The notes under the pieces were generated by a model. The model ran no database searches and had not been told where the DNA came from. It saw only the letters and a list, made by a program, of their open reading frames with translations. 62,866 nucleotides of DNA from Canicola haemoglobinophilus (GTDB lineage Bacteria > Pseudomonadota > Gammaproteobacteria > Enterobacterales > Pasteurellaceae), in assembly GCF_002015075.1 (NCBI RefSeq), contig NZ_MUXZ01000010.1, positions 1-62,866 on the forward strand, in the 5' to 3' direction. Shown piece by piece: positions 9,313-19,013 of the stretch; position 1 is the first letter of the stretch, and each line of letters begins with the position of its first letter. A program made the translations under genes and the position numbers.

Positions 9313-9343
9313 CAAAAAAGCAGGGAACTTGAAAGCCCCCTGC
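9313..9343 (-). terminator. Hairpin between rpsB and tsf
   Basis: On the minus strand GCAGGG pairs across a short loop with CCCTGC and is followed by a run of six T. This resembles a partial terminator or attenuator inside the operon rather than the operon end. Confidence 0.6.
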
Positions 9344-9389
9344 GTTCGAATTAATCTGTTGATTAATAAGGGCTTACGCCTTTACTGAA

Positions 9390-10109
9390 TTATTCTGCAG
9401 CTGCAAAATTTTCTTCAGTTACAGTTTCTTGATTACGACCTTCTTTTACTGCTGTCGCTGCTGCAGAAAGGTATAATTGAATTGCACGAGCCGCATCATC
9501 GTTACCAGGGATAACGAAATCTACGCCATCTGGGCTTGAGTTAGTATCAACTACTGCAAATACTGGAATACCTAGGTTATTTGCTTCTTTGATTGCGATA
9601 TGTTCGTGATCTGCACCGATAACAAAAATTGCATCAGGAAGACCAGCCATATCTTTGATACCACCAAGGCTTAATTCAAGTTTTTCCATCTCACGAGTAC
9701 GCATTAACGCTTCTTTTTTCGTTAATTTATCAAATGTACCGTCTTGAGATTGAGTTTCTAAATCTTTTAAACGTTTGATTGATTGACGAACTGTTTTCCA
9801 GTTAGTCAACATACCACCTAACCAACGGTGATTTACATAGTATTGTTGACAGTCTAATGCTGTTGCTTTAACTACTTCAGACGCTGCACGTTTTGTACCA
9901 ACAAATAAGATTTTACCGTTGTTGCTCGCAATACGAGTTAATTCAACTAATGCTTCGTTGAACATTGGAACGGTTTTTTCTAAGTTGATGATATGAACAC
10001 CATTACGCGGTCCGAAAATGAATGGTTTCATTTTTGGGTTCCAGTAACGAGTTTGGTGACCGAAGTGAACGCCAGCTTGTAGCATATCGCGCATTGAAAC
10101 TTGTGCCAT
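9390..10109 (-). CDS. rpsB: 30S ribosomal protein S2
   Basis: S2 is a core protein of the small ribosomal subunit. The 239-residue sequence begins AQVSMRDMLQAGVHFGHQTRYWNPKMK and contains FGPRNGVHIINLEKT and the signature PDAIFVIGADHEHIAIKEA (split at 20 residues: PDAIFVIGADHE then HIAIKEA). Length and all blocks are standard. It heads the rpsB-tsf operon, and a 255-bp leader separates it from ppiD upstream. Confidence 0.98.
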   Translation of the reverse strand: MAQVSMRDMLQAGVHFGHQTRYWNPKMKPFIFGPRNGVHIINLEKTVPMFNEALVELTRIASNNGKILFVGTKRAASEVVKATALDCQQYYVNHRWLGGMLTNWKTVRQSIKRLKDLETQSQDGTFDKLTKKEALMRTREMEKLELSLGGIKDMAGLPDAIFVIGADHEHIAIKEANNLGIPVFAVVDTNSSPDGVDFVIPGNDDAARAIQLYLSAAATAVKEGRNQETVTEENFAAAE

Positions 10110-10139
10110 AAGATAATTTTCCTTTTTGTTTGGGGTTTA

Positions 10140-10200
10140 GCCTCCACATATCAAGCAAATCGACCGTTTGGCACCCCGATTTACTTTTTATGATACGTGT
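10140..10200 (-). promoter_or_regulatory. rpsB leader hairpin and promoter region
   Basis: The minus-strand leader holds a stem AAATCG/CGATTT (10157-10162 and 10177-10182) around a G/C-rich loop. A TATCAT -10-like box lies just upstream (10190-10195). S2 represses its own operon through a leader structure in gamma-proteobacteria, and this is the likely counterpart. The pairing was judged by eye only. Confidence 0.4.
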
Positions 10201-10304
10201 GTGATTTAGTAAGTTAATAAATAAATTTTGTTAAATTGATAATCAAAATAACGGCGCACTTTATACCATAAAGTGCGGTCGAAAACTAGCAAATTCTGAG
10301 AGTT

Positions 10305-10340
10305 TAACAAAAAAATAATGCCCGATATTCTCAGGCATTA
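10305..10340 (-). terminator. Terminator after ppiD
   Basis: On the minus strand AATGCCTGA...TCGGGCATT forms a hairpin followed by an uninterrupted T-run. It sits 25 bp past the ppiD stop. Confidence 0.75.
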
Positions 10341-10364
10341 TTTCATCATTTAAAGAAGGAAAAT

Positions 10365-12227
10365 TTATTCTTGCTCTTCATTGATGAATTTTGTATTAAT
10401 TTCAATATTAGCTTTTTCCCTCAATGCATTGATAAGCGTATTACTTAATCCTAGTTGTTCCATTCTCATCATTTGCATTTCAAATGCTTGCTGTTGCTCA
10501 GAAGTTAATTGGTTATCTTCAACTTTGCTTAACTCAACAACTACCACATCGCCATTCATATTTTTGGCAACGGAGAAAGTTGTTTTACCTTGCTCTGGTT
10601 TTTGCATTGAGAAAATCACATTATTTAAAGCTGGATCTTTATTTTCTGCATAAACCCAAGTTTCTTTTGCTGAAAACTGAATATTTTCAGGTAGTTTGGC
10701 ATTAGCAGCAGTGTTCATCTCAACCGCAATTTTATTTGCGGTATCCAATAATGCAGTTTCAGCTTTCTGACGTTTTAAGTAGTTTTCAATGTCAGTTTTT
10801 GCTTCCTCTAACGAACGAATACCCTCAGGTTTATGTTCAACTACGCGAACAAGAACTGAGTGCTGATCGCCAATATTAATTGCTTCTGAATTTACACCAC
10901 CTTGTGAAATATCAGAATTAAAGATAGCAGCAACAACATTGCCATAATTTAATTCTGCGGGTAAATCTTGGCGAGAAAAATAGCCTGTTTCTTTCACTTC
11001 AAGTCCGGCCACTTTAGCCGCTTCATCTAGAGATTGTGGATGTTCAAAGGCCTTTTCATTCATTTGTTTTTCTAAAGCGTAGAAAGCACTAGTCGCTAAA
11101 TCATTACGCAATTTAGTTGCAATTTCCTCTTTAACATCGCTTAAATCGCGGCTTTTCATATCCAATACTTTAATAATATGATAAGCATCATCGACTTTCA
11201 CTGGTTGGCTATATTCACCAATATTCAATAAATTAACCGCACTTTCAAAGGCTGGTGGCATCATTCCGGCAACGACCCAATCTAAATCTCCACCATTTTG
11301 TGCTGAAAGTGTGTCAGTTGAATATAATTTAGCTAAAGCAGCAAAATCTTCGCCTTTTTGTAAATTAGCATAAACAGATTGCGCTTCTTGTTCTGTTGCT
11401 AATTGAATATGCGCTAAACGTTGCGTCATATATTGCGCTTTATTGTCTTGATAATATTGCGCAATTTCCACATCAGAAACTTTCACATTCTTCTCTGCTG
11501 CCGCACGAGTTAAATCAATATATTGCACTTTGACCATTTCAGGTACAGCAAAATTTGATTTATTATCTTGATAATATTGCTCAATTTCCTGTGTTGTAAC
11601 TGTTTGTTTTTGAAGTTCTTCGTTTAAGGATAACGTCGCTAAACGAACATCACGGCGTTGAAAGAAATTTTTCGCTAATTCATCGAGCTGTGTAGGAACC
11701 TGAAAATCACTATTGGCAATACCACGTTGCAACTGTTCTAAAACAAGTCCTTCACGCACATAAGTAGCATAAGTATCAGCACTAATCCCATTTGCAGTTA
11801 ACATTTGTTGATAAATTTTGTTATCAAATTTACCTTCATTTTGGAACATAGGCGAACTTACAATAGCCAACTCTACTCGTTTATCACTAATGCCTAACTT
11901 AAGCTCTTTTGTATATTGGCGTAATAATTCTTGATTGATTAAACGATTAAGAACTTCATTTCTCAATTGATTAGTAAACTCAGGGGAGTCCGCAACAGCT
12001 GCAAACTGCGCCCCTAATTCCTCGCTTAAGCGTTGATATTCATTATTGTATTGTTGTAAAAAAACTTGTTGAGAAATTTCTTCGCCGTTTACTTTGGCAG
12101 CTGACGTATCTGTACGAACGAACATATAGCCAGCAACACCACTTAGCACAAAAGAAACCCCGATTAAACCAAAAATAATTTTAGAAACAAGGCTGTTAGA
12201 GGCATTGCTCAATTTTTCCATTAACAT
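10365..12227 (-). CDS. ppiD: Periplasmic folding chaperone / peptidyl-prolyl isomerase PpiD
   Basis: PpiD is anchored in the inner membrane and helps proteins emerging from the Sec channel to fold. The 620-residue protein has one N-terminal membrane segment (about 17-37, IIFGLIGVSFVLSGVAGYMF), a long SurA-like helical region and a parvulin domain near 265-360 (AHIQLATEQEA, FAALAKLYSTD, GGDLDWVVAGMM). Length matches E. coli PpiD (623). It follows lon, as in E. coli, but hupB, which separates them there, is absent here. A second ATG two codons in is an alternative start. Confidence 0.94.
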   Translation of the reverse strand: MLMEKLSNASNSLVSKIIFGLIGVSFVLSGVAGYMFVRTDTSAAKVNGEEISQQVFLQQYNNEYQRLSEELGAQFAAVADSPEFTNQLRNEVLNRLINQELLRQYTKELKLGISDKRVELAIVSSPMFQNEGKFDNKIYQQMLTANGISADTYATYVREGLVLEQLQRGIANSDFQVPTQLDELAKNFFQRRDVRLATLSLNEELQKQTVTTQEIEQYYQDNKSNFAVPEMVKVQYIDLTRAAAEKNVKVSDVEIAQYYQDNKAQYMTQRLAHIQLATEQEAQSVYANLQKGEDFAALAKLYSTDTLSAQNGGDLDWVVAGMMPPAFESAVNLLNIGEYSQPVKVDDAYHIIKVLDMKSRDLSDVKEEIATKLRNDLATSAFYALEKQMNEKAFEHPQSLDEAAKVAGLEVKETGYFSRQDLPAELNYGNVVAAIFNSDISQGGVNSEAINIGDQHSVLVRVVEHKPEGIRSLEEAKTDIENYLKRQKAETALLDTANKIAVEMNTAANAKLPENIQFSAKETWVYAENKDPALNNVIFSMQKPEQGKTTFSVAKNMNGDVVVVELSKVEDNQLTSEQQQAFEMQMMRMEQLGLSNTLINALREKANIEINTKFINEEQE

Positions 12228-12314
12228 TGAAGTAATCCTATAAATGTTAGATTAAAAAGAAATGCGTGAAATTATAATCGAAAGTGATTAGATAAGCACG
12301 ATTAAAATAGAAAA

Positions 12315-12342
12315 ATAAGGTGCGTTGTATACCGCACCTTAT
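12315..12342 (-). terminator. Terminator after lon
   Basis: ATAAGGTGCG and CGCACCTTAT form a GC-rich stem just downstream of the lon stop, so lon and ppiD are probably separate units. Confidence 0.65.
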
Positions 12343-12347
12343 GTCTA

Positions 12348-14759
12348 TTAATTGAGCTCTTTAGCTCGAGAACTACGCTTACGAGCAACTTTCACTTTAT
12401 TGACTGGATCTAGTTTTACAAAATCCACTCCTTCAGGTGAGTTTTCTAATGCAATAGTTAAAACTTCGTCAATAGTTTCCACAGCATGAATAGTTAAATT
12501 ATTTTTCACATTGTCAGGAATTTCCTCAAGATCCTTCACATTTTCCTTCGGAATAATTGCTGTTGTGATACCACCTCTATGAGCGGCTAATAATTTCTCT
12601 TTTAAACCACCAATTGGCAGTACTTTTCCACGTAAACTAATTTCCCCCGTCATGGCAACCTCAGCTTTCACAGGATTTCCTGTTAAACAAGAAACTAAGG
12701 CAGTGCACATTGCAATACCCGCACTTGGTCCATCTTTTGGTGTTGCACCATCTGGTACATGAATATGAATATCACGCTTTTCATGGAAATCGCTAGCAAT
12801 GCCTAGCTTTTCAGCTCTCGCTCTTACCACAGTCATAGCAGCCTGAATACTCTCTTTCATTACATCGCCTAAAGAACCTGTATAAGTCAGCTTTCCTTTA
12901 CCAATAACAGATGCGGTTTCAATTGTTAATAAATCTCCACCAACCTCAGTCCAAGCTAAGCCAGTAACTTCACCAATGCGATTTTGTGTATCAGCTCGAC
13001 CAAACTCAAAACGTCTAACACCAAGATATTCTTGCAAATTATCAGAATTCACTTGAATAGATTTCAACGTTTTGTTTAACAACAGATTTTTTACCGCTTT
13101 ACGACAAATTTTAGAAATTTCACGTTCTAAAGAACGCACGCCAGCTTCACGAGTGTAATAACGAATAATATCGAGAATAGCACCCTCACTGACAGTTAAC
13201 TCATTTGCTTTTAATCCGTTACGCTCAATTTGCTTATTCAATAAATGACGAGTTGCAATGTTAAGTTTTTCGTCTTCGGTATAACCAGAAAGGCGAATAA
13301 CTTCCATACGATCTAATAATGGCCCTGGAATATTCATTGAATTTGAGGTTGCCACAAACATCACATCAGATAAATCATAATCTACTTCTAGATAGTGATC
13401 ATTGAAATGTGAATTTTGTTCGGGATCTAAAACTTCTAATAATGCAGATGCAGGATCACCACGATAATCCATTGCCATTTTGTCAATTTCATCTAGCAAA
13501 AATAATGGATTTTTTACCCCCACTTTTGCCATTTTTTGAATAAGTTTTCCCGGCAAAGAACCAATATAGGTTTTACGATGCCCACGAATTTCAGCTTCAT
13601 CACGAACACCACCTAATGCCATACGCACATATTTACGCCCTGTTGCATTAGCAATGGATTGTCCTAAAGAAGTTTTCCCCACACCAGGAGGCCCCACTAA
13701 GCATAAAATAGGTCCTTTTAATTGATTTAAGCGTGTTTGCACGGCTAAATATTCTAAAATACGTTCTTTGACACGCTCTAAACCATAATGATCTGAATCT
13801 AAAATTTCCTGTGCCTTTACCAGATCTTTTTTCACTTTAGTACGCTTGTGCCAAGGCACTTGAATCATCCAATCAATGTAGCTACGTACAACGGTTGCTT
13901 CAGAAGACATTGGCGACATCATTTTCAATTTTTGTAATTCAGCAAGTACTTTCTCTCTCGCCTCAAGTGGCATTTTGGCATCTTCAACTTTTTGACGTAA
14001 TTGCTCAACTTCATCAACAGAATTCTCGCCATCGCCAAGTTCTTTTTGCAACGCTTTAATTTGTTCATTCAGATAGTAATCACGTTGATTTTTTTCCATC
14101 TGTTTTTTTACTCGTCCACGAACACGCTTTTCAACTTGCAGCATATCCGCTTCATTGACCATTAAACCTAACAGATTTTCAAAGCGTTCGATAATACTTG
14201 CTATTTCAAGCAAATTCTGTTTTTGACGCACAGGAACAGGCAAGTGCGCTGCCATAGTATCACTCAAGCGCTCAGGATCATTGATGCGTTGTAATGCAGA
14301 AATAATATCAGCTTGGATTTTTTTGTTTAAACCTGCATATTTCTCAAACTCAGCTAAAGTGGCTTTTTTTAGCACTTCTAATTCTTTCTCATCACCCCAT
14401 TGAGTATCAATTAGCTCTGAATTAGCTAAAAATAACTCGCCATTATCTTGTAAATTAAGGATTTTAGTCCGTTGTTGTCCTTCAACGAGAACTTTTACAG
14501 TACCATCTGGTAATTTTAAAAGCTGAATAATGTTGACTAAGGTGCCAACCTCATAAAGATCTTCAACTTTAGGTTCTTCAATATCAGATTGTTTCTGCGA
14601 AACTAACAATAGTTGTTTATTATTTTCCATTGCTAGCTCTAAGCTACGAATAGATTTAGGACGACCAACGAATAATGGCATTACCATATAAGGAAAAACT
14701 ACCACATCACGCAATGGTAGAACTGGGATAAGCGCTGACTTAGTTCGTTTTGCGTTCAT
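12348..14759 (-). CDS. lon: ATP-dependent protease Lon
   Basis: Lon is the cytoplasmic AAA+ protease that degrades abnormal proteins and several regulators. The 803-residue product has the N-terminal substrate domain (ALIPVLPLRDVVVFPYMVMP), Walker A GPPGVGKT at 356-363, Walker B PLFLLDEIDKM, and the Ser-Lys protease domain with catalytic Ser in DGPSAGIAM (near 679) and Lys in the GGLKEKLLAA region. Length is close to E. coli Lon (784). It follows clpX on the same strand, separated by a facing USS pair that acts as a terminator. Confidence 0.98.
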   Translation of the reverse strand: MNAKRTKSALIPVLPLRDVVVFPYMVMPLFVGRPKSIRSLELAMENNKQLLLVSQKQSDIEEPKVEDLYEVGTLVNIIQLLKLPDGTVKVLVEGQQRTKILNLQDNGELFLANSELIDTQWGDEKELEVLKKATLAEFEKYAGLNKKIQADIISALQRINDPERLSDTMAAHLPVPVRQKQNLLEIASIIERFENLLGLMVNEADMLQVEKRVRGRVKKQMEKNQRDYYLNEQIKALQKELGDGENSVDEVEQLRQKVEDAKMPLEAREKVLAELQKLKMMSPMSSEATVVRSYIDWMIQVPWHKRTKVKKDLVKAQEILDSDHYGLERVKERILEYLAVQTRLNQLKGPILCLVGPPGVGKTSLGQSIANATGRKYVRMALGGVRDEAEIRGHRKTYIGSLPGKLIQKMAKVGVKNPLFLLDEIDKMAMDYRGDPASALLEVLDPEQNSHFNDHYLEVDYDLSDVMFVATSNSMNIPGPLLDRMEVIRLSGYTEDEKLNIATRHLLNKQIERNGLKANELTVSEGAILDIIRYYTREAGVRSLEREISKICRKAVKNLLLNKTLKSIQVNSDNLQEYLGVRRFEFGRADTQNRIGEVTGLAWTEVGGDLLTIETASVIGKGKLTYTGSLGDVMKESIQAAMTVVRARAEKLGIASDFHEKRDIHIHVPDGATPKDGPSAGIAMCTALVSCLTGNPVKAEVAMTGEISLRGKVLPIGGLKEKLLAAHRGGITTAIIPKENVKDLEEIPDNVKNNLTIHAVETIDEVLTIALENSPEGVDFVKLDPVNKVKVARKRSSRAKELN

Positions 14760-14837
14760 ATATTTATCTCTCTTTCTTAAAAATAGGCTGAATGCGTGGG
14801 ATATGGGGGTACTTTATTAAAGATCAAGCTCAAAAAC

Positions 14838-14868
14838 AAAAAAGTGCGGTAAAAACTACCGCACTTTC
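14838..14868. terminator. Terminator made of facing uptake sequences (clpX/lon)
   Basis: AAAGTGCGGT and ACCGCACTTT face each other around a 7-base loop. Two USS cores therefore build a hairpin terminator between clpX and lon. Confidence 0.8.
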
Positions 14869-14885
14869 AGTACTAGATGCGTTGA

Positions 14886-16142
14886 TTAGTTATTAAATGT
14901 TAATACTGGTGCTTTATTTTCTGTCACAGTTTCTTCTTCTACCACAACTTTTTGCAAGTTCTCAATAGAAGGAAGATCGTACATTGTATCAAGCAATAAC
15001 CCCTCAACAATTGAACGTAAACCTCGAGCCCCTGTTTTACGAGCTAAAGCCTTTTTCGCCATGGCAACTAAAGCTTCTTGCGTGAATTCTAATTCCACAT
15101 TTTCTAAACCAAACAGCACTTGATATTGTTTAGTTAAGGCATTTTTTGGCTCAGTTAAAATTTGCACTAAAGCATCTTCATCTAATTCGCTTAACGGTGC
15201 AATCACAGGTAAACGTCCAATAAATTCTGGAATTAAACCAAACTTCATTAAATCATCAGGTTCAACTTGTTTAAACAATTCCGTTAAACTGACTTTCTCT
15301 TCCTCAACACGAACATCAGCACCAAAACCAATGCCCTTTCCGCCCGTATTAGTTCTTTTTTCCACAATTTTATCTAATCCAGCAAAAGCACCACCGCAAA
15401 TAAATAAAATCTTGGAAGTATCTAAACGTAGCATTTCTTGCTGAGGATGCTTACGTCCACCTTGTGGAGGAATAGAGGCAACAGTTCCTTCTACTAATTT
15501 TAATAAGGCTTGTTGTACGCCTTCACCAGAAACATCACGAGTAATTGAAGGATTTTCTGACTTGCGTGTAATCTTATCAATTTCATCAATATAGATAATG
15601 CCTTGTTGCGCTCTCTCGATGTCGTAATCACAATTTTGTAATAATTTTTGCAATACGTTTTCCACATCTTCACCCACATAACCAGCCTCGGTTAAAGTGG
15701 TTGCATCTGCCATGGCAAAAGGAACATTCAACATACGTGCTAAGGTTTGCGCCAGTAAAGTTTTTCCGCTACCTGTTGGTCCAATTAACAAAATATTACT
15801 TTTGCCCAACTCTACATCAGAGGCATTATTTTCACTGCGTAAACGCTTATAGTGGTTATAAACAGCAACAGCCAATACTTTTTTGGCATAATCTTGACCA
15901 ATTACATAATCATCTAAATGTGCACGAATTTCATGTGGCGTAGGCAATTTAGGCTCTTCCGCTTGAAATTCCTCATCTATGTCTTCAATGTCATCGGCAT
16001 TAGCAAGCATATCATGGCACAGTTCAATACATTCATTACAAATGTAGCCCGAAGTGCCAGCAATTAGCTTATCTACGTCTTTTTGCTCTTTACCACAAAA
16101 AGAACAATGTAATTCTTTTTCTTTTGTCATCTCGTTATCCAT
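14886..16142 (-). CDS. clpX: ClpXP unfoldase subunit ClpX
   Basis: ClpX unfolds tagged substrates and feeds them to ClpP. The 418-residue protein has an N-terminal zinc domain with CSFCGK and CNECIELC, Walker A GPTGSGKT, Walker B IIYIDEIDKI and the pore region around GYVGEDVEN. An in-frame ATG four codons in (complement of 16128-16130, starting MTKEKELHCS) is an equally good start and closer to the usual N-terminus. It lies 13 bp after clpP in the conserved clpP-clpX operon. Confidence 0.97.
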   Translation of the reverse strand: MDNEMTKEKELHCSFCGKEQKDVDKLIAGTSGYICNECIELCHDMLANADDIEDIDEEFQAEEPKLPTPHEIRAHLDDYVIGQDYAKKVLAVAVYNHYKRLRSENNASDVELGKSNILLIGPTGSGKTLLAQTLARMLNVPFAMADATTLTEAGYVGEDVENVLQKLLQNCDYDIERAQQGIIYIDEIDKITRKSENPSITRDVSGEGVQQALLKLVEGTVASIPPQGGRKHPQQEMLRLDTSKILFICGGAFAGLDKIVEKRTNTGGKGIGFGADVRVEEEKVSLTELFKQVEPDDLMKFGLIPEFIGRLPVIAPLSELDEDALVQILTEPKNALTKQYQVLFGLENVELEFTQEALVAMAKKALARKTGARGLRSIVEGLLLDTMYDLPSIENLQKVVVEEETVTENKAPVLTFNN

Positions 16143-16155
16143 CTCTAGCTGATCT

Positions 16156-16737
16156 CTATCGCTTAATTAATACTTCATCAACTAAACCATATAATTTTGC
16201 TTGTTCAGCAGACATAAAATTATCACGATCTGTATCTTTTTCAATTTGCTCAAGAGATTGCCCCGTATGGAATGCTAAACGTTCATTTAAAGTCTGCTTA
16301 ATTTTCAAAATTTCTTGTGCATGAATTTGAATATCAGAAGCTTGTCCTCTAAATCCGCCCAAAGGTTGATGAATCATCACTCTAGCATGAGGTAATACCG
16401 CTCTTTTACCTGCCGTTCCACCTGCTAATAAAAACGCCCCCATAGAACAAGCCTGTCCAATACAAAGAGTTCTCACATCAGGCTTAATAAATTGCATAGT
16501 GTCATAAATTGCCATTCCCGCCGTTACAGAACCACCGGGAGAATTAATATAAATATTAATATCTTTGGCAGGATCTTCAGCCTCTAAAAAGAGAAGTTGA
16601 GCAACAATAAGATTTGCCATACGATCTTCAACTTCTCCACTTAAAAAAATCACACGCTCTTTTAATAAACGTGAATAAATATCATAAGATCGCTCACCTC
16701 TTGATGTTTGTTCTACGACCATAGGAATGACGCTCAT
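16156..16737 (-). CDS. clpP: ATP-dependent Clp protease proteolytic subunit ClpP
   Basis: ClpP forms the tetradecameric serine protease chamber used by ClpX and ClpA. In this 193-residue product the catalytic triad is Ser98 (GQACSMGAF), His123 (MIHQPLGG) and Asp172 (KDTDRDNF). Length matches the mature core of the family. The gene lies between tig and clpX; a facing USS pair upstream separates it from tig. Confidence 0.98.
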   Translation of the reverse strand: MSVIPMVVEQTSRGERSYDIYSRLLKERVIFLSGEVEDRMANLIVAQLLFLEAEDPAKDINIYINSPGGSVTAGMAIYDTMQFIKPDVRTLCIGQACSMGAFLLAGGTAGKRAVLPHARVMIHQPLGGFRGQASDIQIHAQEILKIKQTLNERLAFHTGQSLEQIEKDTDRDNFMSAEQAKLYGLVDEVLIKR

Positions 16738-16766
16738 ATATACCTCTGCTAAAAAACGTAAATAAC

Positions 16767-16803
16767 AAAAGTGCGGTTATTCTTTTAAAAACAACCGCAC
16801 TTA
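16767..16803. terminator. Facing-USS terminator (tig/clpP)
   Basis: AAAAGTGCGGTT and AACCGCACTT face each other across about 14 bases between tig and clpP. This is the usual Haemophilus USS-pair terminator, here with a longer loop. Confidence 0.7.
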
Positions 16804-16823
16804 AAACCATAAAAGGCGATAAA

Positions 16824-18122
16824 TTATGCTTGTGGATTCATCACTTCATCAAATGAAGATGCTTTCTCAGTTACCTGTGCTTTCGCTAATACCGCATCAA
16901 CTGCTTGTTCTTCTAACACAACATTACGAATATTATTCATTAACTCTTTGTTTTGACTATAATATTCAACAACTTCTGCTGGTTGCTCATAAGCTGAAGC
17001 AATATCTGCAATCATTGCATTTACACGTTCTTCATCTGCTTTTAATTCATTAGAAGCAATCACTTCTGAGAATAATAAACCAACTTGAACACGGCGTTTA
17101 GCTTGTTCTTCAAATAATTCACGTGGTAATTGTGCTGCTTGTTGAGCATTACCGCCAAAACGTTGTGCAGCTTGGTTACGTAATACTTCGATTTCTTGTT
17201 CAACTGCAGCTGCTGGAACGTCAATTGGGTTTTGCGCTAATAAACCATCAATTACTTGTGTTTTAACACGAGAAACTAAGGCATTTTTCAATTCACGTTG
17301 CATATTTTTTGCAATTTCACTACGTAAATCTGCTACAGTTTTTGTGTTTGGACCAAATTTTGCAACAAATTCATCTGTTAATTCAGGTAACTGCATTACT
17401 TCAACTTTCTTCAAAGTAATTGCAAATTTAGCTGCTTTACCTTTTAAGTTTTCAGCATGGTAAGTTTCTGGGAAAGTCACATCAATTTCAAACTGTTCGC
17501 CAGCTTTATGACCTACGATACCTTCTTCAAAACCAGGGATCATACGACCTTGTCCCATAGCTAAAACGAAATCTGATGCTTTGCCGCCTTCAAATTCTTC
17601 GCCATCAACTGAACCAACGAAATCAATTGAAACACGATCATCTGCTTTAGCAGCATCTTGAGTTTCTGCCCAAGTTGCTTGTTGTTTACGCAATACATCA
17701 AGCATTTTATCAATATCAGCATCTGAAATTTCAACAACTGGTTTTTCTACTTTAATTTGATCTAAACCTTGTAGTTGAACTTCTGGGTAAACTTCAAAAG
17801 TTGCTGTAAATTTCAATTCTTTACCAGCTTCAAATTGTTCTACGGTAAATGTTGGGCGACCAGCTAAATTTACTTTATTTTCAAACATAACATTAAAGAA
17901 ATGTTTTTGTAATAAATCGCCTAATACATCTTGACGAACAGATGCACCAAAGCGTTTTTCAATAATTTGCGCTGGTACTTTACCTTTACGGAAACCATCA
18001 ACACGAGCATTTTTAGCAACACGTTTTAATTCTTCACGCACAGCTTGCTCAACAGTTTCAGAAGGAACGGTGATGTTTACACGACGCTCAAGACCTTGAG
18101 TTGTTTCAATATTAAATGACAT
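16824..18122 (-). CDS. tig: Trigger factor
   Basis: Trigger factor binds the ribosome exit tunnel and chaperones nascent chains. The 432-residue protein has the ribosome-binding signature GFRKGKVP (residues 44-51), a central FKBP-type isomerase domain (about 150-245, with RVSIDFVGSVDGEEFEGG) and a long helical C-terminal arm. Length equals E. coli TF. It starts the leftward tig-clpP-clpX-lon-ppiD series. The C-terminal codons are rich in alternating GC and AT motifs but the frame is intact. Confidence 0.97.
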   Translation of the reverse strand: MSFNIETTQGLERRVNITVPSETVEQAVREELKRVAKNARVDGFRKGKVPAQIIEKRFGASVRQDVLGDLLQKHFFNVMFENKVNLAGRPTFTVEQFEAGKELKFTATFEVYPEVQLQGLDQIKVEKPVVEISDADIDKMLDVLRKQQATWAETQDAAKADDRVSIDFVGSVDGEEFEGGKASDFVLAMGQGRMIPGFEEGIVGHKAGEQFEIDVTFPETYHAENLKGKAAKFAITLKKVEVMQLPELTDEFVAKFGPNTKTVADLRSEIAKNMQRELKNALVSRVKTQVIDGLLAQNPIDVPAAAVEQEIEVLRNQAAQRFGGNAQQAAQLPRELFEEQAKRRVQVGLLFSEVIASNELKADEERVNAMIADIASAYEQPAEVVEYYSQNKELMNNIRNVVLEEQAVDAVLAKAQVTEKASSFDEVMNPQA

Positions 18123-18286
18123 TATGTTACCTCAAAAAGAATTTGCACTCGGCGGAAACGCGCACCGAACACGTTAGTAAATAAAATTTAAGTTAAAAGA
18201 CGATGAATTATAGCGATACAAAAGCAAACAGTCGAGGAAATGGCAAATAAAAATCTGCATTTGAACAATTTTTAGTCTAAAAATAA

Positions 18287-18312
18287 AAACCTTATCCGAA
18301 AATAAGGTTTCT
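18287..18312 (-). terminator. Terminator after kbp
   Basis: AAACCTTAT and ATAAGGTTT form a stem around 6 bases, just downstream of the kbp stop on the minus strand. Confidence 0.65.
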
Positions 18313-18332
18313 ATGTTAGATATTTTTAGACA

Positions 18333-18776
18333 TTATAAAACTTTTGGTAGACGAATTTTTTGCCCTGGGAAGATCTTATCAGCATCTTTAATTACTTCTT
18401 TGTTAGCTTCAACAATAGAAGTATATTTTGTTCCGTTACCATAAGTTTTTTCAGCAATTTTCCATAAAGTATCGCCTTTTTGGATAATATAAAACTCATC
18501 ATCACTTGCTAGAGTTTCACCATTTGCAATAGATACGTTGCTTACTTCAACACGATCAATCCCCATCACGTTACCAGCCATTAAAACTGCTTTTTCTAAT
18601 GCTTCAGCAGAAACGGCATTACCAGTAAAATGAGCTACACCATCTTCAACGCTAACAGCTAAATTCTCAACGCCAGGGTTATCTTCAGCAATATGGTTAG
18701 TTACAGCTTCAGAGGCCTCTTCAGTTTTAGAGAATAATTTTCTACCAATATCTCCAACAAAATCAAATAATCCCAT
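18333..18776 (-). CDS. kbp: BON/LysM protein, potassium-binding Kbp (YgaU) homolog
   Basis: The 147-residue protein matches E. coli Kbp/YgaU in length, in its N-terminus (MGLFDFVGDIGRKLF) and in architecture: a BON domain (about 25-95) and a C-terminal LysM domain (about 97-145, with FYIIQKGDTLWKIAEKTYG and IFPGQKIRLP). E. coli Kbp binds K+ and changes conformation. There is no signal peptide, so it should be cytoplasmic. TCTCCTT complements a good ribosome site. It is a single gene. Confidence 0.85.
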   Translation of the reverse strand: MGLFDFVGDIGRKLFSKTEEASEAVTNHIAEDNPGVENLAVSVEDGVAHFTGNAVSAEALEKAVLMAGNVMGIDRVEVSNVSIANGETLASDDEFYIIQKGDTLWKIAEKTYGNGTKYTSIVEANKEVIKDADKIFPGQKIRLPKVL

Positions 18777-18914
18777 GTTTTCTCCTTAAATATAGAAATA
18801 AATTAGGGGCGCAACCTTAACGAAATAATCTAAAAACAGCAAGCTACTTTACAATCTTTTTACAAAAAACTTTTCTACAATAAAAATACAGATATTTAAT
18901 GCTATAAGCGTTAT

Positions 18915-18936
18915 TTTTGCGACTTAGCTCGCAAAA
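18915..18936 (+). promoter_or_regulatory. Competence-type CRP-S site upstream of pilB
   Basis: TGCGA-CTTAGC-TCGCA at 18918-18933, flanked by T and A runs, is a perfect palindrome that fits the Sxy-dependent CRP-S consensus (TGCGA-N6-TCGCA), not the normal CRP consensus (TGTGA-N6-TCACA). Such sites control the Haemophilus competence regulon, including the type IV pilus genes. It is 80 bp upstream of the pilB ATG. Confidence 0.8.
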
Positions 18937-19013
18937 AAGTGCGGTAGTATTTCTCCATTTTTTCGGATTACAACAAAATTCAATACATTATTCATCAATA
19001 TAAGTATCAAAAT

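Noticed and set aside
10381..10705. Two plus-strand frames opposite the end of ppiD
   Set aside because: They are antisense to a well-supported gene and have no recognisable domains.
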